Below are positions 34,334 to 42,844 of a DNA stretch of 64,000 nt, one piece after another. The stretch covers positions 3,348,001 through 3,412,000 of the forward strand of contig CP088295.1 in NCBI GenBank assembly GCA_024666565.1, read 5' to 3'. Each line of letters starts with the position of its first letter. Within the stretch, counting starts at the first letter, position 1. The notes beneath the pieces are model-generated. The model was not told where the DNA came from and did no database searches. It was given only the letters and a program-made list of their open reading frames with translations. Both the position numbers and the translations under genes were made by a program. The stretch comes from Svornostia abyssi. GTDB lineage: Bacteria > Actinomycetota > Thermoleophilia > Solirubrobacterales > Solirubrobacteraceae.

Positions 34334-35443
34334 ATGAGCGACAACCGACTGCGGGCCATAGGCGCCCTCGGGCAGGCCGTGTGGATCGACAACCTCAATC
34401 GTGCCCTGCTGCGTGACGGCGGGCTGCGCCCGCTGCTCGACGAGGACGGGGTCACCGGCGTGACGTCCAACCCGGCGATCTTCCAGAAGGCGATGGGGGG
34501 CAGCGACCGGTACGACGACGACTACCGGGAGGCGCTGGCCGAGACGTCAGACCCTCGGGAGATCTTCTTCCACCTCGGGTTCTCCGACATCCGCGCGGCG
34601 TGCGACCAGCTCCGCGGCGTGTACGACGCGACGAACGCCCAGGACGGCTACGTGTCGTTCGAGCTGCCGCCCGAGCTCGCAGACGACGCCGACGGGTCGA
34701 TCGCGGCGGCTGTGGACATCCACGCGCGGATCGATCGCCCCAACGTCCTGATCAAGGTCCCGGGGACGGCGGCGGGCGTCGTCGCGTTCGAAGAGCTCAC
34801 GGCCCGCGGCATCTCGGTGAACGTGACGCTGCTGTTCGCGGTCTCGCGCTATGAGGAGATCGCCCGGGCCTACATCTCCGGCCTGCAGCGCCGGGTCGAT
34901 GCCGGTCAGGCGATCGACAAGATCGCGTCGGTTGCGAGCTTCTTCGTCTCGCGGGTCGACACGAAGGTCGACGCGGCGCTCGACGCGGCCGGCCGGGCCG
35001 ACCTGAAGGGCAAGGCCGCCGTGGCCAACGCGCAGCTGGCCTACCAGTCGTTCCTCGAGATCTTCTCGGGCCCGGACTGGGAGGCGCTCGCCGCACGCGG
35101 CGCGATGGTGCAGCGCCCCCTCTGGGCCTCGACGGGCGTGAAGAACCCGGACTACCCGGACACGCTGTACGTGGACACGCTCATCGGCCCGGACACCGTC
35201 AACACGATGCCCGACGCGACCCTCGCGGCCGCGCGCGACCACGCGACACCCGCGCGGACCGTCGACGCGGACTTCGCGGGCGCGGCGCAGGTCATCGCCG
35301 ACGTGCGGGCCGCGGGCGTCGATCTCGAGCACATCGTGTTGACCGAGCTCGTCGACGAGGGCGTGCAGCTGTTCGTCGACGCCTTCGAGGCGCTCATCGC
35401 CTCCATCGGCGAGCGGGCGCGCGAGCTCGCACCCGCAGGCTGA
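34334..35443 (+). CDS. tal: Transaldolase
   Basis: Non-oxidative pentose phosphate pathway enzyme. G-V-T-S-N-P-A-I-F near residue 43 is the N-terminal signature, and the Schiff-base Lys lies in V-L-I-K-V-P-G-T near 140. At 369 residues it is the long actinobacterial/plant-like class. GGAG (34322-34325) 8 nt before ATG supports the start, and a -10-like TAGCCT at 34294-34299 gives a short leader. Confidence 0.95.
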   Translation: MSDNRLRAIGALGQAVWIDNLNRALLRDGGLRPLLDEDGVTGVTSNPAIFQKAMGGSDRYDDDYREALAETSDPREIFFHLGFSDIRAACDQLRGVYDATNAQDGYVSFELPPELADDADGSIAAAVDIHARIDRPNVLIKVPGTAAGVVAFEELTARGISVNVTLLFAVSRYEEIARAYISGLQRRVDAGQAIDKIASVASFFVSRVDTKVDAALDAAGRADLKGKAAVANAQLAYQSFLEIFSGPDWEALAARGAMVQRPLWASTGVKNPDYPDTLYVDTLIGPDTVNTMPDATLAAARDHATPARTVDADFAGAAQVIADVRAAGVDLEHIVLTELVDEGVQLFVDAFEALIASIGERARELAPAG

Positions 35444-35450
35444 CGCGTTC

Positions 35451-36716
35451 TCAGCCGCCCAGGAGTTCGATGCCGCCGGAGGGGTCGCCTTCGGCGTGCA
35501 GCGTCGGCGCGGCGTGGCCGAGGTCGACATCGACCGGCACGTCGCCGCCGCCCGCCGCGGGGGCCGCCGACGCCAGCGAGCTGTCGAGCGTGGCGAGGTA
35601 CGGGGCGAGGTACCGGCCGGCGATCTTGCTCGGCGGCCACCACAGGGCGTGCTCGGACACGATCGACGCCGCCTCTCCCGCGCCGCCCGCGACCGCCGCT
35701 CGCAGCCACTTCGTCCCCGACCCGGTGAGCAGCATGCCGCGCAGCATCGGCTTGAACGGGGCGGCCGCGAGCCCGGTCACCCCGGCATGGGCGGCGACAG
35801 CCTGCGCGACGGCGTCGGCCTGCTGCGCGGCGATCCCACCCTGCTTGATCGGGAACGACGTGCCGTCCCCGGCGGCCCAGACGTTGCGGACGCCGACGAC
35901 GGCGCACGTCTCGTCGACCGGGAGGAACCCCTCCTCGGCGGCCGGGAGCCCATCGATCGGGCGCCCGACGAGGCGGGGAAGCGCGACGACACGGTCCACG
36001 TCATACGACCCGTCGGCCGGGGTGAACGCCACGGTCCGGCTGTCAGGCACGTCGGCATAGCGGCCGAGATGCATCGTGATGCCGGCGTCGGCCAGCAGGT
36101 CGGTGACGGCATCGCTGGCGGCCACGCCGAACACCGCGAGCGGCCGGTCCTCGGGGGTGACGATCGACACCTCCACATCGGGCAGCGACAGCGACCGGGC
36201 CCGCTCGGCCGTCATGAGCGCCAGCTCGTAGAGCGGCAGCGGCCAGGCGGCGCCCGGCGGGACGACGAACGCGATGCGCCGCAGGTAGCCGCCCTCGAGG
36301 TCCTGAAGCAGGCCGTGCACGGCCTCGGCGTCCGGTCCGCCGCGAAATGTCGTGGCGTGGGCGTACGCGGGCTCCGGGTGGGCGCCCAGGGCGACGACGA
36401 GCGCCTCGTAGGCGATCTCCTCTCCGGCGCCCGTGCGCACGATCTGGGCGGCGGGGTCGACGCTCGCCAGCGTCCCGGCGAACAGCTCGGCGCGGACGTC
36501 CTGCGCGACGCGCTCGAGCGGATACCGCTGCGCGGACGGGCGCGCGAACGGCTCCTGCACGGTCCACGGACGCACGACGAACTCGGTGTCCGGCGTCAGC
36601 AGCGTCGCGGCGACCCGGTCGCCCGCGAGGTCGCGCAGCGCGAGGAGGGTCTCCAGGCCGGCCACGCCGCCACCGGCGACGAGCACCTTCAAGGGGGTCT
36701 GGGCAGGGTCGCTCAT
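35451..36716 (-). CDS. NDH-2/sulfide:quinone-reductase-like flavoprotein
   Basis: A 421-residue FAD-dependent oxidoreductase. The N-terminal Rossmann motif is V-A-G-G-G-V-A-G-L-E, and a second FAD block is V-W-A-A-G-D-G-T near 290. The order and the A-Q-Q-A-D following resemble NDH-2 and sulfide:quinone reductases. The Cys pair of true SQR is not evident, so activity on sulfide is doubtful. No membrane segment; probably peripheral. The stop faces the tal stop with 7 nt between. Confidence 0.8.
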   Translation of the reverse strand: MSDPAQTPLKVLVAGGGVAGLETLLALRDLAGDRVAATLLTPDTEFVVRPWTVQEPFARPSAQRYPLERVAQDVRAELFAGTLASVDPAAQIVRTGAGEEIAYEALVVALGAHPEPAYAHATTFRGGPDAEAVHGLLQDLEGGYLRRIAFVVPPGAAWPLPLYELALMTAERARSLSLPDVEVSIVTPEDRPLAVFGVAASDAVTDLLADAGITMHLGRYADVPDSRTVAFTPADGSYDVDRVVALPRLVGRPIDGLPAAEEGFLPVDETCAVVGVRNVWAAGDGTSFPIKQGGIAAQQADAVAQAVAAHAGVTGLAAAPFKPMLRGMLLTGSGTKWLRAAVAGGAGEAASIVSEHALWWPPSKIAGRYLAPYLATLDSSLASAAPAAGGGDVPVDVDLGHAAPTLHAEGDPSGGIELLGG

Positions 36717-36722
36717 AGCCTC

Positions 36723-36728
36723 AGGCTA
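36723..36728 (-). promoter_or_regulatory. -10 box of the flavoprotein gene
   Basis: TAGCCT on the minus strand, 6 nt before the ATG at 36716. Confidence 0.45.
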
Positions 36729-36805
36729 CGCCGCGGGGCCGACCTCCACCACCCGAAACAAACACCGTGCAGCCGCGAATGGTCACTGCCCCCCGGCGGG
36801 CCGGA

Positions 36806-36811
36806 TATGTT
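36806..36811 (+). promoter_or_regulatory. -10 box of the response regulator
   Basis: TATGTT, 7 nt before the GTG at 36819. If used, the in-frame ATG at 36807 would lie inside the promoter, which favours the GTG as true start. Confidence 0.4.
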
Positions 36812-36818
36812 CCCCGCC

Positions 36819-37472
36819 GTGACTGAGGAAGAACAGCCCGCGCAGTTGCGGCTCGTCCTGGCCGATGACCACGCGGTCGTCCGGGCCGGGCTGAAGCTCC
36901 TGCTCGACAGTGAGCCCGACTTCGAGGTCGTCGCAGAGGCCGGCGACGTGGACGAGGCGCTGCGCCAGGTGCGCGCGTACCGGCCGGACGTGCTCGTGCT
37001 CGATCTGAACATGCCGGGCGACCCCAGTCTGCCCGCCATCCCGAAGGTGGCCGAGATCAACGAGGCCACGGCCGTCGTGGTCCTCACCATGCAGGACGAC
37101 ACGGCGTTCGCCCGCGAGGCGCTGCGCGGCGGCGCGAAGGGCTACGTCCTGAAGGACGCCGCGGACGGCGAGCTCGCGCAGGCGGTCCGCGCGGCCGCCC
37201 AGGGAGGCACGTACCTCAATCCGTCGCTCGGCGCCCGCCTCGCGGCCGAGCCGCCCGCGCCCACGGGCCCGCCGGACGACCTGACCGAGCGCGAGGTCGA
37301 GGTGCTGCGCCTCATCGCGCTCGGCCACACGAACGCGGAGATCGCGGGGCAGCTCTACCTCAGCGTGCGCACGGTGGAGTCCCATCGCGCGCACATCCAG
37401 CAGAAGCTCCGGCGCTCAACCCGTGCCGAGCTCGTCCGGTACGCGCTCGACCACGGGCTCGTCGAGCAGTAG
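36819..37472 (+). CDS. NarL/FixJ-family response regulator
   Basis: A 217-residue two-component regulator. The receiver domain has the acidic pair L-A-D-D-H, the phospho-acceptor Asp in V-L-D-L-N-M-P near residue 65 and the switch Lys in Y-V-L-K-D-A. The C-terminal LuxR-type HTH contains L-T-E-R-E-V-E-V-L and V-R-T-V-E-S-H. The GTG at 36819 is preferred over the ATG at 36807. Its 3' end overlaps the convergent sensor kinase gene by 57 bp, and that kinase is the likely partner. Confidence 0.9.
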   Translation: MTEEEQPAQLRLVLADDHAVVRAGLKLLLDSEPDFEVVAEAGDVDEALRQVRAYRPDVLVLDLNMPGDPSLPAIPKVAEINEATAVVVLTMQDDTAFAREALRGGAKGYVLKDAADGELAQAVRAAAQGGTYLNPSLGARLAAEPPAPTGPPDDLTEREVEVLRLIALGHTNAEIAGQLYLSVRTVESHRAHIQQKLRRSTRAELVRYALDHGLVEQ

Positions 37473-39137
37473 GCGCAGTGGCAGCCGCGCGCTGATCACC
37501 GTGCCGTCGCCCGGCTGTGAGCGGACGTCCAGGGTGCCGCCCGCGAGCTCGACCCGTTCCCGCATCCCGACGAGTCCGAACCCGCTGCTCGGGTCATCCT
37601 GGGCGAAGCCGCGGCCGTCATCGGCGACCTCGAGCAGCACGTGCCCGGTCGCGCGCCAGACCCGGACCTTGGCGCGCGTGGCACCGGCGTGCTTGCCGAC
37701 GTTGTGCAGTGCCTCCTGGACGACGCGGTAGACCGTCGTCTCCAGCTCGGGGTCCAGGCGCTCGGTCGGGCTGCCCTCCAGGGCGATCTCGGCCTCGAGC
37801 GCCGGCCCGTCCCCGGCGGCGAAGCGCTCGGTGAGGCTTTCGAGCGCGGCCTGCAGGCCGAGGTCGTCGAGCGCGGCGGGACGCAGCTCCGTGATGAGGC
37901 CGCGCAGGTCATCGACCTGCGTGCCGAGCATGGTGATGGCGCGCTCGACGGTCGCCCGGAGTCCCGCTTCGTCGCCGCGCAGGGCGCCTGACAGCAGCAT
38001 CCGCAGGGCCCCGAGTCCCTGCAGGGTGTCGTCGTGCAGCTCGCGCGCCCAGCGCCGCCGCTCGAGCTCCGCGGCGTCGATGCTGCGGCGCAGCCGGTCG
38101 CGCTCGACCGTGCGCGCGGTGGCGACCGCCGTGGCGGCGCTCGCCGCGAACGACTGGAGCAGGGCCTCCTGCGCCGGGCCGAACTGCGGGTCGTGGCCGC
38201 GACGGTCGAACGCGGCGAGGACCCCGAGCGGACGGTCGCGGAAGACGAGCGGCACGAGCAGGGCAGAGCGGGCCCCATCCACCCCGATCCGGTGTCCGGC
38301 CAGGCCGATGTCGGTGGCGACGTCGCGGATTCGCGCGGCGCACCGGTCACGCAGGACGACACCCAGGGTGTCCTGCGCGCCGGCCAGCGTGCGGCCCAGT
38401 GCGCGGTCGTCGAACTCGCCGGCGCCTGCGGCGACGACGAGCTTGTCGTCGGTCTGCAGCGCGATGATCACCGCGCGGGCTTCGACGAGCGACCGTGCCC
38501 GCTCGACGATGAGCTCGAGCACGCGGTCGACGTCGCGTTCGCCCCCGACCGCGCGGGCGATCGCGGATGTCGCCTCGAGCGTCTGCATGACGCGCTCGAG
38601 CGCGTCGCGGCGCGCGTCGACGTCCTGGTAGAGCCGGGCGTTCTGCATCGCGACCGCCGCCCAGGCCGCGAGGATCACCGCCGCCTCCTCGTCGGCCTCG
38701 GTGAACGGCCCGCCGTCGGCCTTCTCCGTCAGGTACAGGTTGCCCCACGCCTCGCCGCGCACGAGGATCGGCACGCCGAGGAACGTGTGCATCGGGGGGT
38801 GCGCGCCGGGGATGCCGAACGAGCGCGGATCCTCGGCGACGTTGTCCAGTCGCAGCGGCCGCGGGTCGGAGATGAGGACCCCGAGGATGCCGCGGCCCCG
38901 GGGAAGGTCCCCGATCATCTCGTGGGTTCGGTCGTCGACGCCCTTGGTGATGAAGCGCTCGAGCTCGCGGCGAGTCGCTGCCAGGACGCCGATGGCGGCG
39001 AACCGCGCCCCGGTCACCTCACGGGCGACGTCGAGGAGTTCCTCGAGCACGCCGTCGACGTCGAGCTGCGCGACGATCGACTGGCCCGCCTCGATGAGGC
39101 GGCGGAGCTGGGCTTCGCGCAGTGCGGCCGATGGCAT
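37416..39137 (-). CDS. GAF-domain sensor histidine kinase (NarL-partner type)
   Basis: A 573-residue cytoplasmic kinase without membrane segments. Two GAF domains (about residues 20-170 and 195-345) precede a HisKA_3 dimerisation domain with the phospho-accepting His in R-E-L-H-D-D-T-L-Q. An HATPase domain follows (N-V-G-K-H-A and D-D-G-R-G-F). It resembles redox- or ligand-sensing DevS/NarX-type kinases, but no haem ligand can be assigned. The ATG at 39137 follows a TAGGGT hexamer; an in-frame TTG lies one codon upstream. Confidence 0.9.
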   Translation of the reverse strand: MPSAALREAQLRRLIEAGQSIVAQLDVDGVLEELLDVAREVTGARFAAIGVLAATRRELERFITKGVDDRTHEMIGDLPRGRGILGVLISDPRPLRLDNVAEDPRSFGIPGAHPPMHTFLGVPILVRGEAWGNLYLTEKADGGPFTEADEEAAVILAAWAAVAMQNARLYQDVDARRDALERVMQTLEATSAIARAVGGERDVDRVLELIVERARSLVEARAVIIALQTDDKLVVAAGAGEFDDRALGRTLAGAQDTLGVVLRDRCAARIRDVATDIGLAGHRIGVDGARSALLVPLVFRDRPLGVLAAFDRRGHDPQFGPAQEALLQSFAASAATAVATARTVERDRLRRSIDAAELERRRWARELHDDTLQGLGALRMLLSGALRGDEAGLRATVERAITMLGTQVDDLRGLITELRPAALDDLGLQAALESLTERFAAGDGPALEAEIALEGSPTERLDPELETTVYRVVQEALHNVGKHAGATRAKVRVWRATGHVLLEVADDGRGFAQDDPSSGFGLVGMRERVELAGGTLDVRSQPGDGTVISARLPLRLLLDEPVVERVPDELGTG

Positions 39138-39146
39138 CAACCCGGC

Positions 39147-39152
39147 ACCCTA
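39147..39152 (-). promoter_or_regulatory. -10 box of the sensor kinase
   Basis: TAGGGT on the minus strand, 9 nt before the ATG at 39137. Confidence 0.45.
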
Positions 39153-39202
39153 ATTGAGTTCGGCGGCGGCGCCGCCGGTGCGCCCCCGGCCGGATCGGCG
39201 CC

Positions 39203-39208
39203 TATGCT
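39203..39208 (+). promoter_or_regulatory. -10 box of the universal stress protein
   Basis: TATGCT followed by GGCGCC and ATG (6-nt spacing). Confidence 0.5.
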
Positions 39209-39214
39209 GGCGCC

Positions 39215-39664
39215 ATGCCCGACCGCCTTCCCGTCTTCGTCGTCGGCTACGACGCATCGCCCCCGGCCAACGCCGCGCTCGCGCACGCCGCCTCGCTCGC
39301 GCCGGGTGGGCGCATCATCGTCGTGCATGCGCACGAGCCCGCGCCCAAGCAGCTCGACGAGCGCTGGCGCGCGATCCTCGCCGCCGATCAGGAGGCGCGG
39401 AGCAAGGCCATCCTCGATGCGCTGCCCGAGCAGGTCGCCGGTGCGCTCGACGGGATCGCGTGGGAGAGCATGTCGGTCGATGGCCCGCCGTGTCCGGCGC
39501 TCTGCCGCGTCGCCGACGAACTGGACGCCGACGCGATCGTGATCGGGACGCATGGCTACGGGCGACTTGGCGCGATGCTCGGCTCGGTCGCGCACTCGCT
39601 GCTGCGCGAAGCAGACCGGCCGGTGATCGTCATCCCGCCGCGCGCCGTCGAGCGCATCGGCTGA
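39215..39664 (+). CDS. Universal stress protein (UspA family)
   Basis: A 149-residue single-domain Usp. V-V-G-Y-D-A-S starts the fold, and the ATP-binding pattern G-T-H-G-Y-G-R-L-G followed nine residues later by G-S-V near the C-terminus marks the nucleotide-binding class. Such proteins often respond to hypoxia or stationary phase. Divergent from the GAF kinase gene, which may regulate it. Confidence 0.9.
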   Translation: MPDRLPVFVVGYDASPPANAALAHAASLAPGGRIIVVHAHEPAPKQLDERWRAILAADQEARSKAILDALPEQVAGALDGIAWESMSVDGPPCPALCRVADELDADAIVIGTHGYGRLGAMLGSVAHSLLREADRPVIVIPPRAVERIG

Positions 39665-39807
39665 CCGCGGATGCACGCTCCGTAGTCCGCCGCGCACGCT
39701 CTCGCGCCAACCACGGGAGGGTGCGCGGGTGGCTCCCGATGACCGGTGTCGCGGTCGTGCGTACGGTCGGTTCACACCTGAAGAACCGACTGCCGCGGAG
39801 GCCGATG

Positions 39808-40008
39808 ATGCACAACGACGACCGGACCGAAATGCGTTTCCTCGGGGCCTTCTACGGCCTCATCGCCCTGGTGCTGGCCGTGTTCGTGTTCGTGATGCTC
39901 GCGGGCGCGCACCTGCTGTCCCTCGCGGCGATTGTCGTGCCGCTCTTCATCGCGATGGCGCTGCTCTGGCTCGCGGTTCCCAACCACGGCGGCCCGCACC
40001 GTCACTGA
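39808..40008 (+). CDS. Small two-helix membrane protein
   Basis: A 66-residue product. Residues 13-33 and 36-56 are strongly hydrophobic helices; a short charged N-terminus and a His-rich tail (G-G-P-H-R-H) flank them. No family recognised. The ATG at 39808 has CGGAGG 6 nt upstream, which favours it over the ATG one codon earlier. Ends just before a perfect hairpin. Confidence 0.6.
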   Translation: MHNDDRTEMRFLGAFYGLIALVLAVFVFVMLAGAHLLSLAAIVVPLFIAMALLWLAVPNHGGPHRH

Positions 40009-40020
40009 GGTCAGCTGAGG

Positions 40021-40050
40021 GGGGAACGCCTGCCGGGCGCGGCGTTCCCC
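40021..40050. terminator. Perfect 10-bp hairpin between convergent genes
   Basis: GGGGAACGCC (40021-40030) pairs with GGCGTTCCCC (40041-40050), with a 10-nt loop. It lies 12 nt after the small membrane gene and directly after the presumed MocR stop at 40053. Confidence 0.75.
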
Positions 40051-40052
40051 GC

Positions 40053-41497
40053 TCACCGCCCTGATCGCCTGCGCGAGGCGCCGGACCCCGGGTTCGATCG
40101 CCTCCGGCTCCACGTAGCCGTAGGCGAGTCGCAGCATTGTGGCGCTGGGCGGCCCGGCGGTCAGCGCGCTGCCGGGGACGATCGACACGCCGGCGCGGTC
40201 GGCTTCGGCCAGGAGCGCGCGGTCGTCGAGATCGGCGTCCAGCGTGACGAGCACGCATGAGCCGCCGGTCGGCTCGGTCCATCGCGCGACCGGACGCAGG
40301 TGCCGGTCGAGCGCTTCGAGCATGAGGTCGCGGCCGCGCTCGTACTCGTCGCGGATGCGCGTGAGGTGGACGTCGTAGTCGCCCGCCGACAGGAGTCGCG
40401 CGGCGGCGTGCTGGGCGAGCGTGGGGGGAGTGCAGGTCGTCGTTGTGCTTTGCGAGCGCCAGGCGGTCGATCATGCCGCCGCTGGCCCGCATCCACCCGA
40501 GCCGCAGGCCGCCCCCGAGCGTCTTGGAGAACGACCCGATTGCGATCACGTGCGCCGGCGCGAGCCGTCGCAGCGGGCCCGGGTCCTCGCCGGAGAAGCG
40601 CAGCTCGGCCCAGACCTCGTCGTCCACGACGAAGAACGCGTGGCGGCGGGCGAGCTCGAGCAGCCGCTCGGCGCGTTCGGGCGCGAGATCGGCGCCGGTC
40701 GGGTTCTGCAGCCGGGCCTGGATGAAGACGGCCCGCAGGTCCTCGCGGACGGCGACGCGCGCGAGCTCGTCGACGTCGAGGCCGTGCTCGTCGACGGGGA
40801 TGGGGACGATCCGGGCGCCGGCCTGCCGGAGCACCTCGATCGTGCCCATGAACGTCGGGGACTCGACGGCGACCGCCTCGCCGGGACGGATGAGCACCCG
40901 CGCCGCGAGGGACAGGCCCTGCATGGCGCCGTTGACGACGAGGACGTCGTCGAGCACCTCGTCGTGCTGCGCGGCGAGCTGCTCGCGCAGCGCCGGCACG
41001 CCCTCGATCGGCCCGTACTGCAGCGCGACCGGTCCGAGGTCGGCGAGGGCGTCGGCGGTGTGGCGTGCCCACAGCGCGTCCGGGAGCATCCGGGTCGGCG
41101 GGTAGCCGACCGACAGCGGCACGGTGCCTTCGTCGACGGCCTGGTCGTGCCCGGTGCTCGAGGCGCGGCTGTGGTGGCTCGGCGTCGCCGGTGGCAGGAC
41201 GTAGCGCTGCCACTCGAGCTCGTCGTCAGCGGCGTTGACGGCGCGGGGGTCGCGGACGAAGGTGCCGGCGCCGACGCGCGCGGTGACCTGGCCATGTTCA
41301 CGCATCCGGCGGTAGGCGCGGACGGCGGTGAGGTGGTTGACGCCGACGAGCTCGGCGATCTCTCGTGTGGCGGGGAGGCGATCGCCCGGCTTGAGCTCTC
41401 CTGACGCGATCGCGGCGGTGATCACGTCGATGATCTGCTGGGTCACCGACCGCGAGCCGCCCCGCTGGATGTCAGTCAATTCCGTAGTGTACGACAT
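40053..41497 (-). CDS. MocR/PdxR-type GntR regulator with aminotransferase domain, frameshifted as given
   Basis: N-terminal GntR winged helix (V-N-H-L-T-A-V-R-A-Y-R-R near residue 55) fused to a fold-type-I PLP aminotransferase domain, with the PLP Lys in G-S-F-S-K-T-L. MocR proteins control vitamin B6, GABA or taurine genes. One extra base in G6 at 40423-40428 breaks the frame; removing it restores D-L-H-S-P-T-L-A-Q-H. A second probable extra base in CCC 40059-40061 hides a TGA at 40053-40055, just before the terminator. Corrected length is about 480. Divergent from the gene at 41585. Confidence 0.82.
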
Positions 41498-41564
41498 TGT
41501 GTGACCTCGTATCCGGGACGATACTGCGAGCGAACTGTACCACGCACGGCCTGAGCGGAGGCTA

Positions 41565-41578
41565 GTATGTCATACAAT
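41565..41578 (+). promoter_or_regulatory. Palindrome and -10 box between MocR and its divergent gene
   Basis: GTATG-T-CATAC (41565-41575) overlaps TACAAT (41573-41578), a near-consensus -10 ending 6 nt before the ATG at 41585. A related ATGTCGTACA sequence covers the MocR start codon on the other strand. Likely a MocR operator. Confidence 0.5.
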
Positions 41579-41584
41579 CGCCCA

Positions 41585-41896
41585 ATGAAGGACACCGACA
41601 CCGACCTCACCATCCGCGTCGTGCACGCCCACGACGAGCAGGGCGTCGCGGACGCCGCGCGTCTCGCGGCGCTGGACTCGTCCCCGGTGCCGGCCCCGCC
41701 GTACGTGATGGCGACGGTCGACGGCCGCCCCGTGGCGGCCCGGTCGCTCGCCGACGGCGGCATCGTGGCCGACCCGTTCGCGCGGACGATGGAGGTCGTC
41801 TCGATGCTCGAGCTCCGCGCCGCGCAGCTGGGCCGCGCCTCCCGCGTCGCCGCGGCGATTGGTCGGCGGCGCCGGATCGGGTTGCGCGCGACCTGA
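41585..41896 (+). CDS. Conserved small protein of unknown function
   Basis: A 103-residue product resembling a small actinobacterial family with A-T-V-D-G-R-P-V-A-A-R-S-L, then A-D-P-F-A-R-T, then L-E-L-R-A-A-Q-L. The core looks like the first strands of a GNAT fold but lacks an acetyl-CoA site, so no activity is claimed. The ATG at 41585 is preferred over the one at 41567, which lies within the promoter palindrome. Confidence 0.6.
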   Translation: MKDTDTDLTIRVVHAHDEQGVADAARLAALDSSPVPAPPYVMATVDGRPVAARSLADGGIVADPFARTMEVVSMLELRAAQLGRASRVAAAIGRRRRIGLRAT

Positions 41897-41928
41897 GCCC
41901 CGCATCGGTCGTCCACGGCCGGGCGGGA

Positions 41929-41934
41929 TAGGCT
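41929..41934 (+). promoter_or_regulatory. -10 box of the membrane protein at 41944
   Basis: TAGGCT, 9 nt before the ATG. Confidence 0.45.
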
Positions 41935-41943
41935 GCCCGGCCG

Positions 41944-42456
41944 ATGGCCACGACCACCGCACACGACCCGGAGCTGCCCGAGGCCAGCCGCATCGGCCGC
42001 AACATGCAGGCCGCGGTCTACGGGACGATCCTCACGTTGTCCCTCGTCGCGGTCTCGTCGGAGTACCAGGACCTGCCGCTGCGGATCATGGCCAGCGTCC
42101 TGGCGACGCAGTTCATCTTCTACGTCGCGCACGTGTACGCCGGCCAGCTCGGCATCCGGCTGGAGACGCAGCACGCGCCGACGCGCGGCCAGCTGCGGCA
42201 GGTCGCGCGCGAGGAATGGCCGCTGCTCGCGGCAGCCGGTCCGCCGTGTCTCGCGCTGCTGGTGGGCGGTCTGACCGGCTTCAAGGACGCCACGTCGGTC
42301 AACGTCGCGCTGATCATCGGGGTCGTGACGCTCTTCCTGTACGGCGTGCGCCTCGGCCGGGCCGAGAAGCGCACGCTGCCCGGCGTGATCATGACCGCCA
42401 CGATCAACGGCGCCTTCGGTCTGGTCATCGTGGTGCTGAAGGTCCTCGTCCACTGA
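41944..42456 (+). CDS. Integral membrane protein of unknown function
   Basis: A 170-residue product with about four hydrophobic segments (roughly residues 25-40, 50-68, 95-110 and 120-165, the last possibly two). A short hydrophilic N-terminus lacks a signal peptide. I do not recognise a family. Separated by 13 nt from the Hsp15-like gene downstream, so co-transcription is possible. Confidence 0.65.
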   Translation: MATTTAHDPELPEASRIGRNMQAAVYGTILTLSLVAVSSEYQDLPLRIMASVLATQFIFYVAHVYAGQLGIRLETQHAPTRGQLRQVAREEWPLLAAAGPPCLALLVGGLTGFKDATSVNVALIIGVVTLFLYGVRLGRAEKRTLPGVIMTATINGAFGLVIVVLKVLVH

Positions 42457-42469
42457 CGCGCCTGCGACC

Positions 42470-42844
42470 ATGTCCGGCGTGGACAGCACACGTGTGGACC
42501 GGTGGCTCTGGGCGGTGCGGCTCTACAAGCCGCGGTCGGCGGCGACGGACGCCTGCAAGGGCGGCCACGTGAAGGTGAACGGGAAGGCGGCGAAACCCGC
42601 GACGCTCGTGCGCATCGGCGACCGGGTGGAGGCCTACGCCGGCGGGCGGGAACGGATCTTCGAGGTCGTGAAGGTCATCGAGAAGCGGGTCGGCGCCCCT
42701 GCGGCGGCCGAATGCGTCGTCGACCACAGCCCGCCGCCGCCCGCGCGGACCGAGGCGCCGGCCGACCTGTTCGTCCGCGAGCCCGGCACCGGTCGCCCGA
42801 CGAAGCGCGACCGCCGTGAGCTGGAGCGGCTGCGCCGAAGGTGA
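42470..42844 (+). CDS. hslR: S4-domain RNA-binding protein (Hsp15-like)
   Basis: A 124-residue protein with an N-terminal S4 domain (R-V-D-R-W-L-W-A-V-R-L-Y-K-P-R, then G-G-H-V-K-V-N-G) and a basic C-terminus. Hsp15 binds stalled 50S subunits carrying peptidyl-tRNA. The next gene, an ABC-F ATPase, also acts on ribosomes; its GTG overlaps this stop (GTGA). Function is by similarity. Confidence 0.85.
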   Translation: MSGVDSTRVDRWLWAVRLYKPRSAATDACKGGHVKVNGKAAKPATLVRIGDRVEAYAGGRERIFEVVKVIEKRVGAPAAAECVVDHSPPPPARTEAPADLFVREPGTGRPTKRDRRELERLRRR

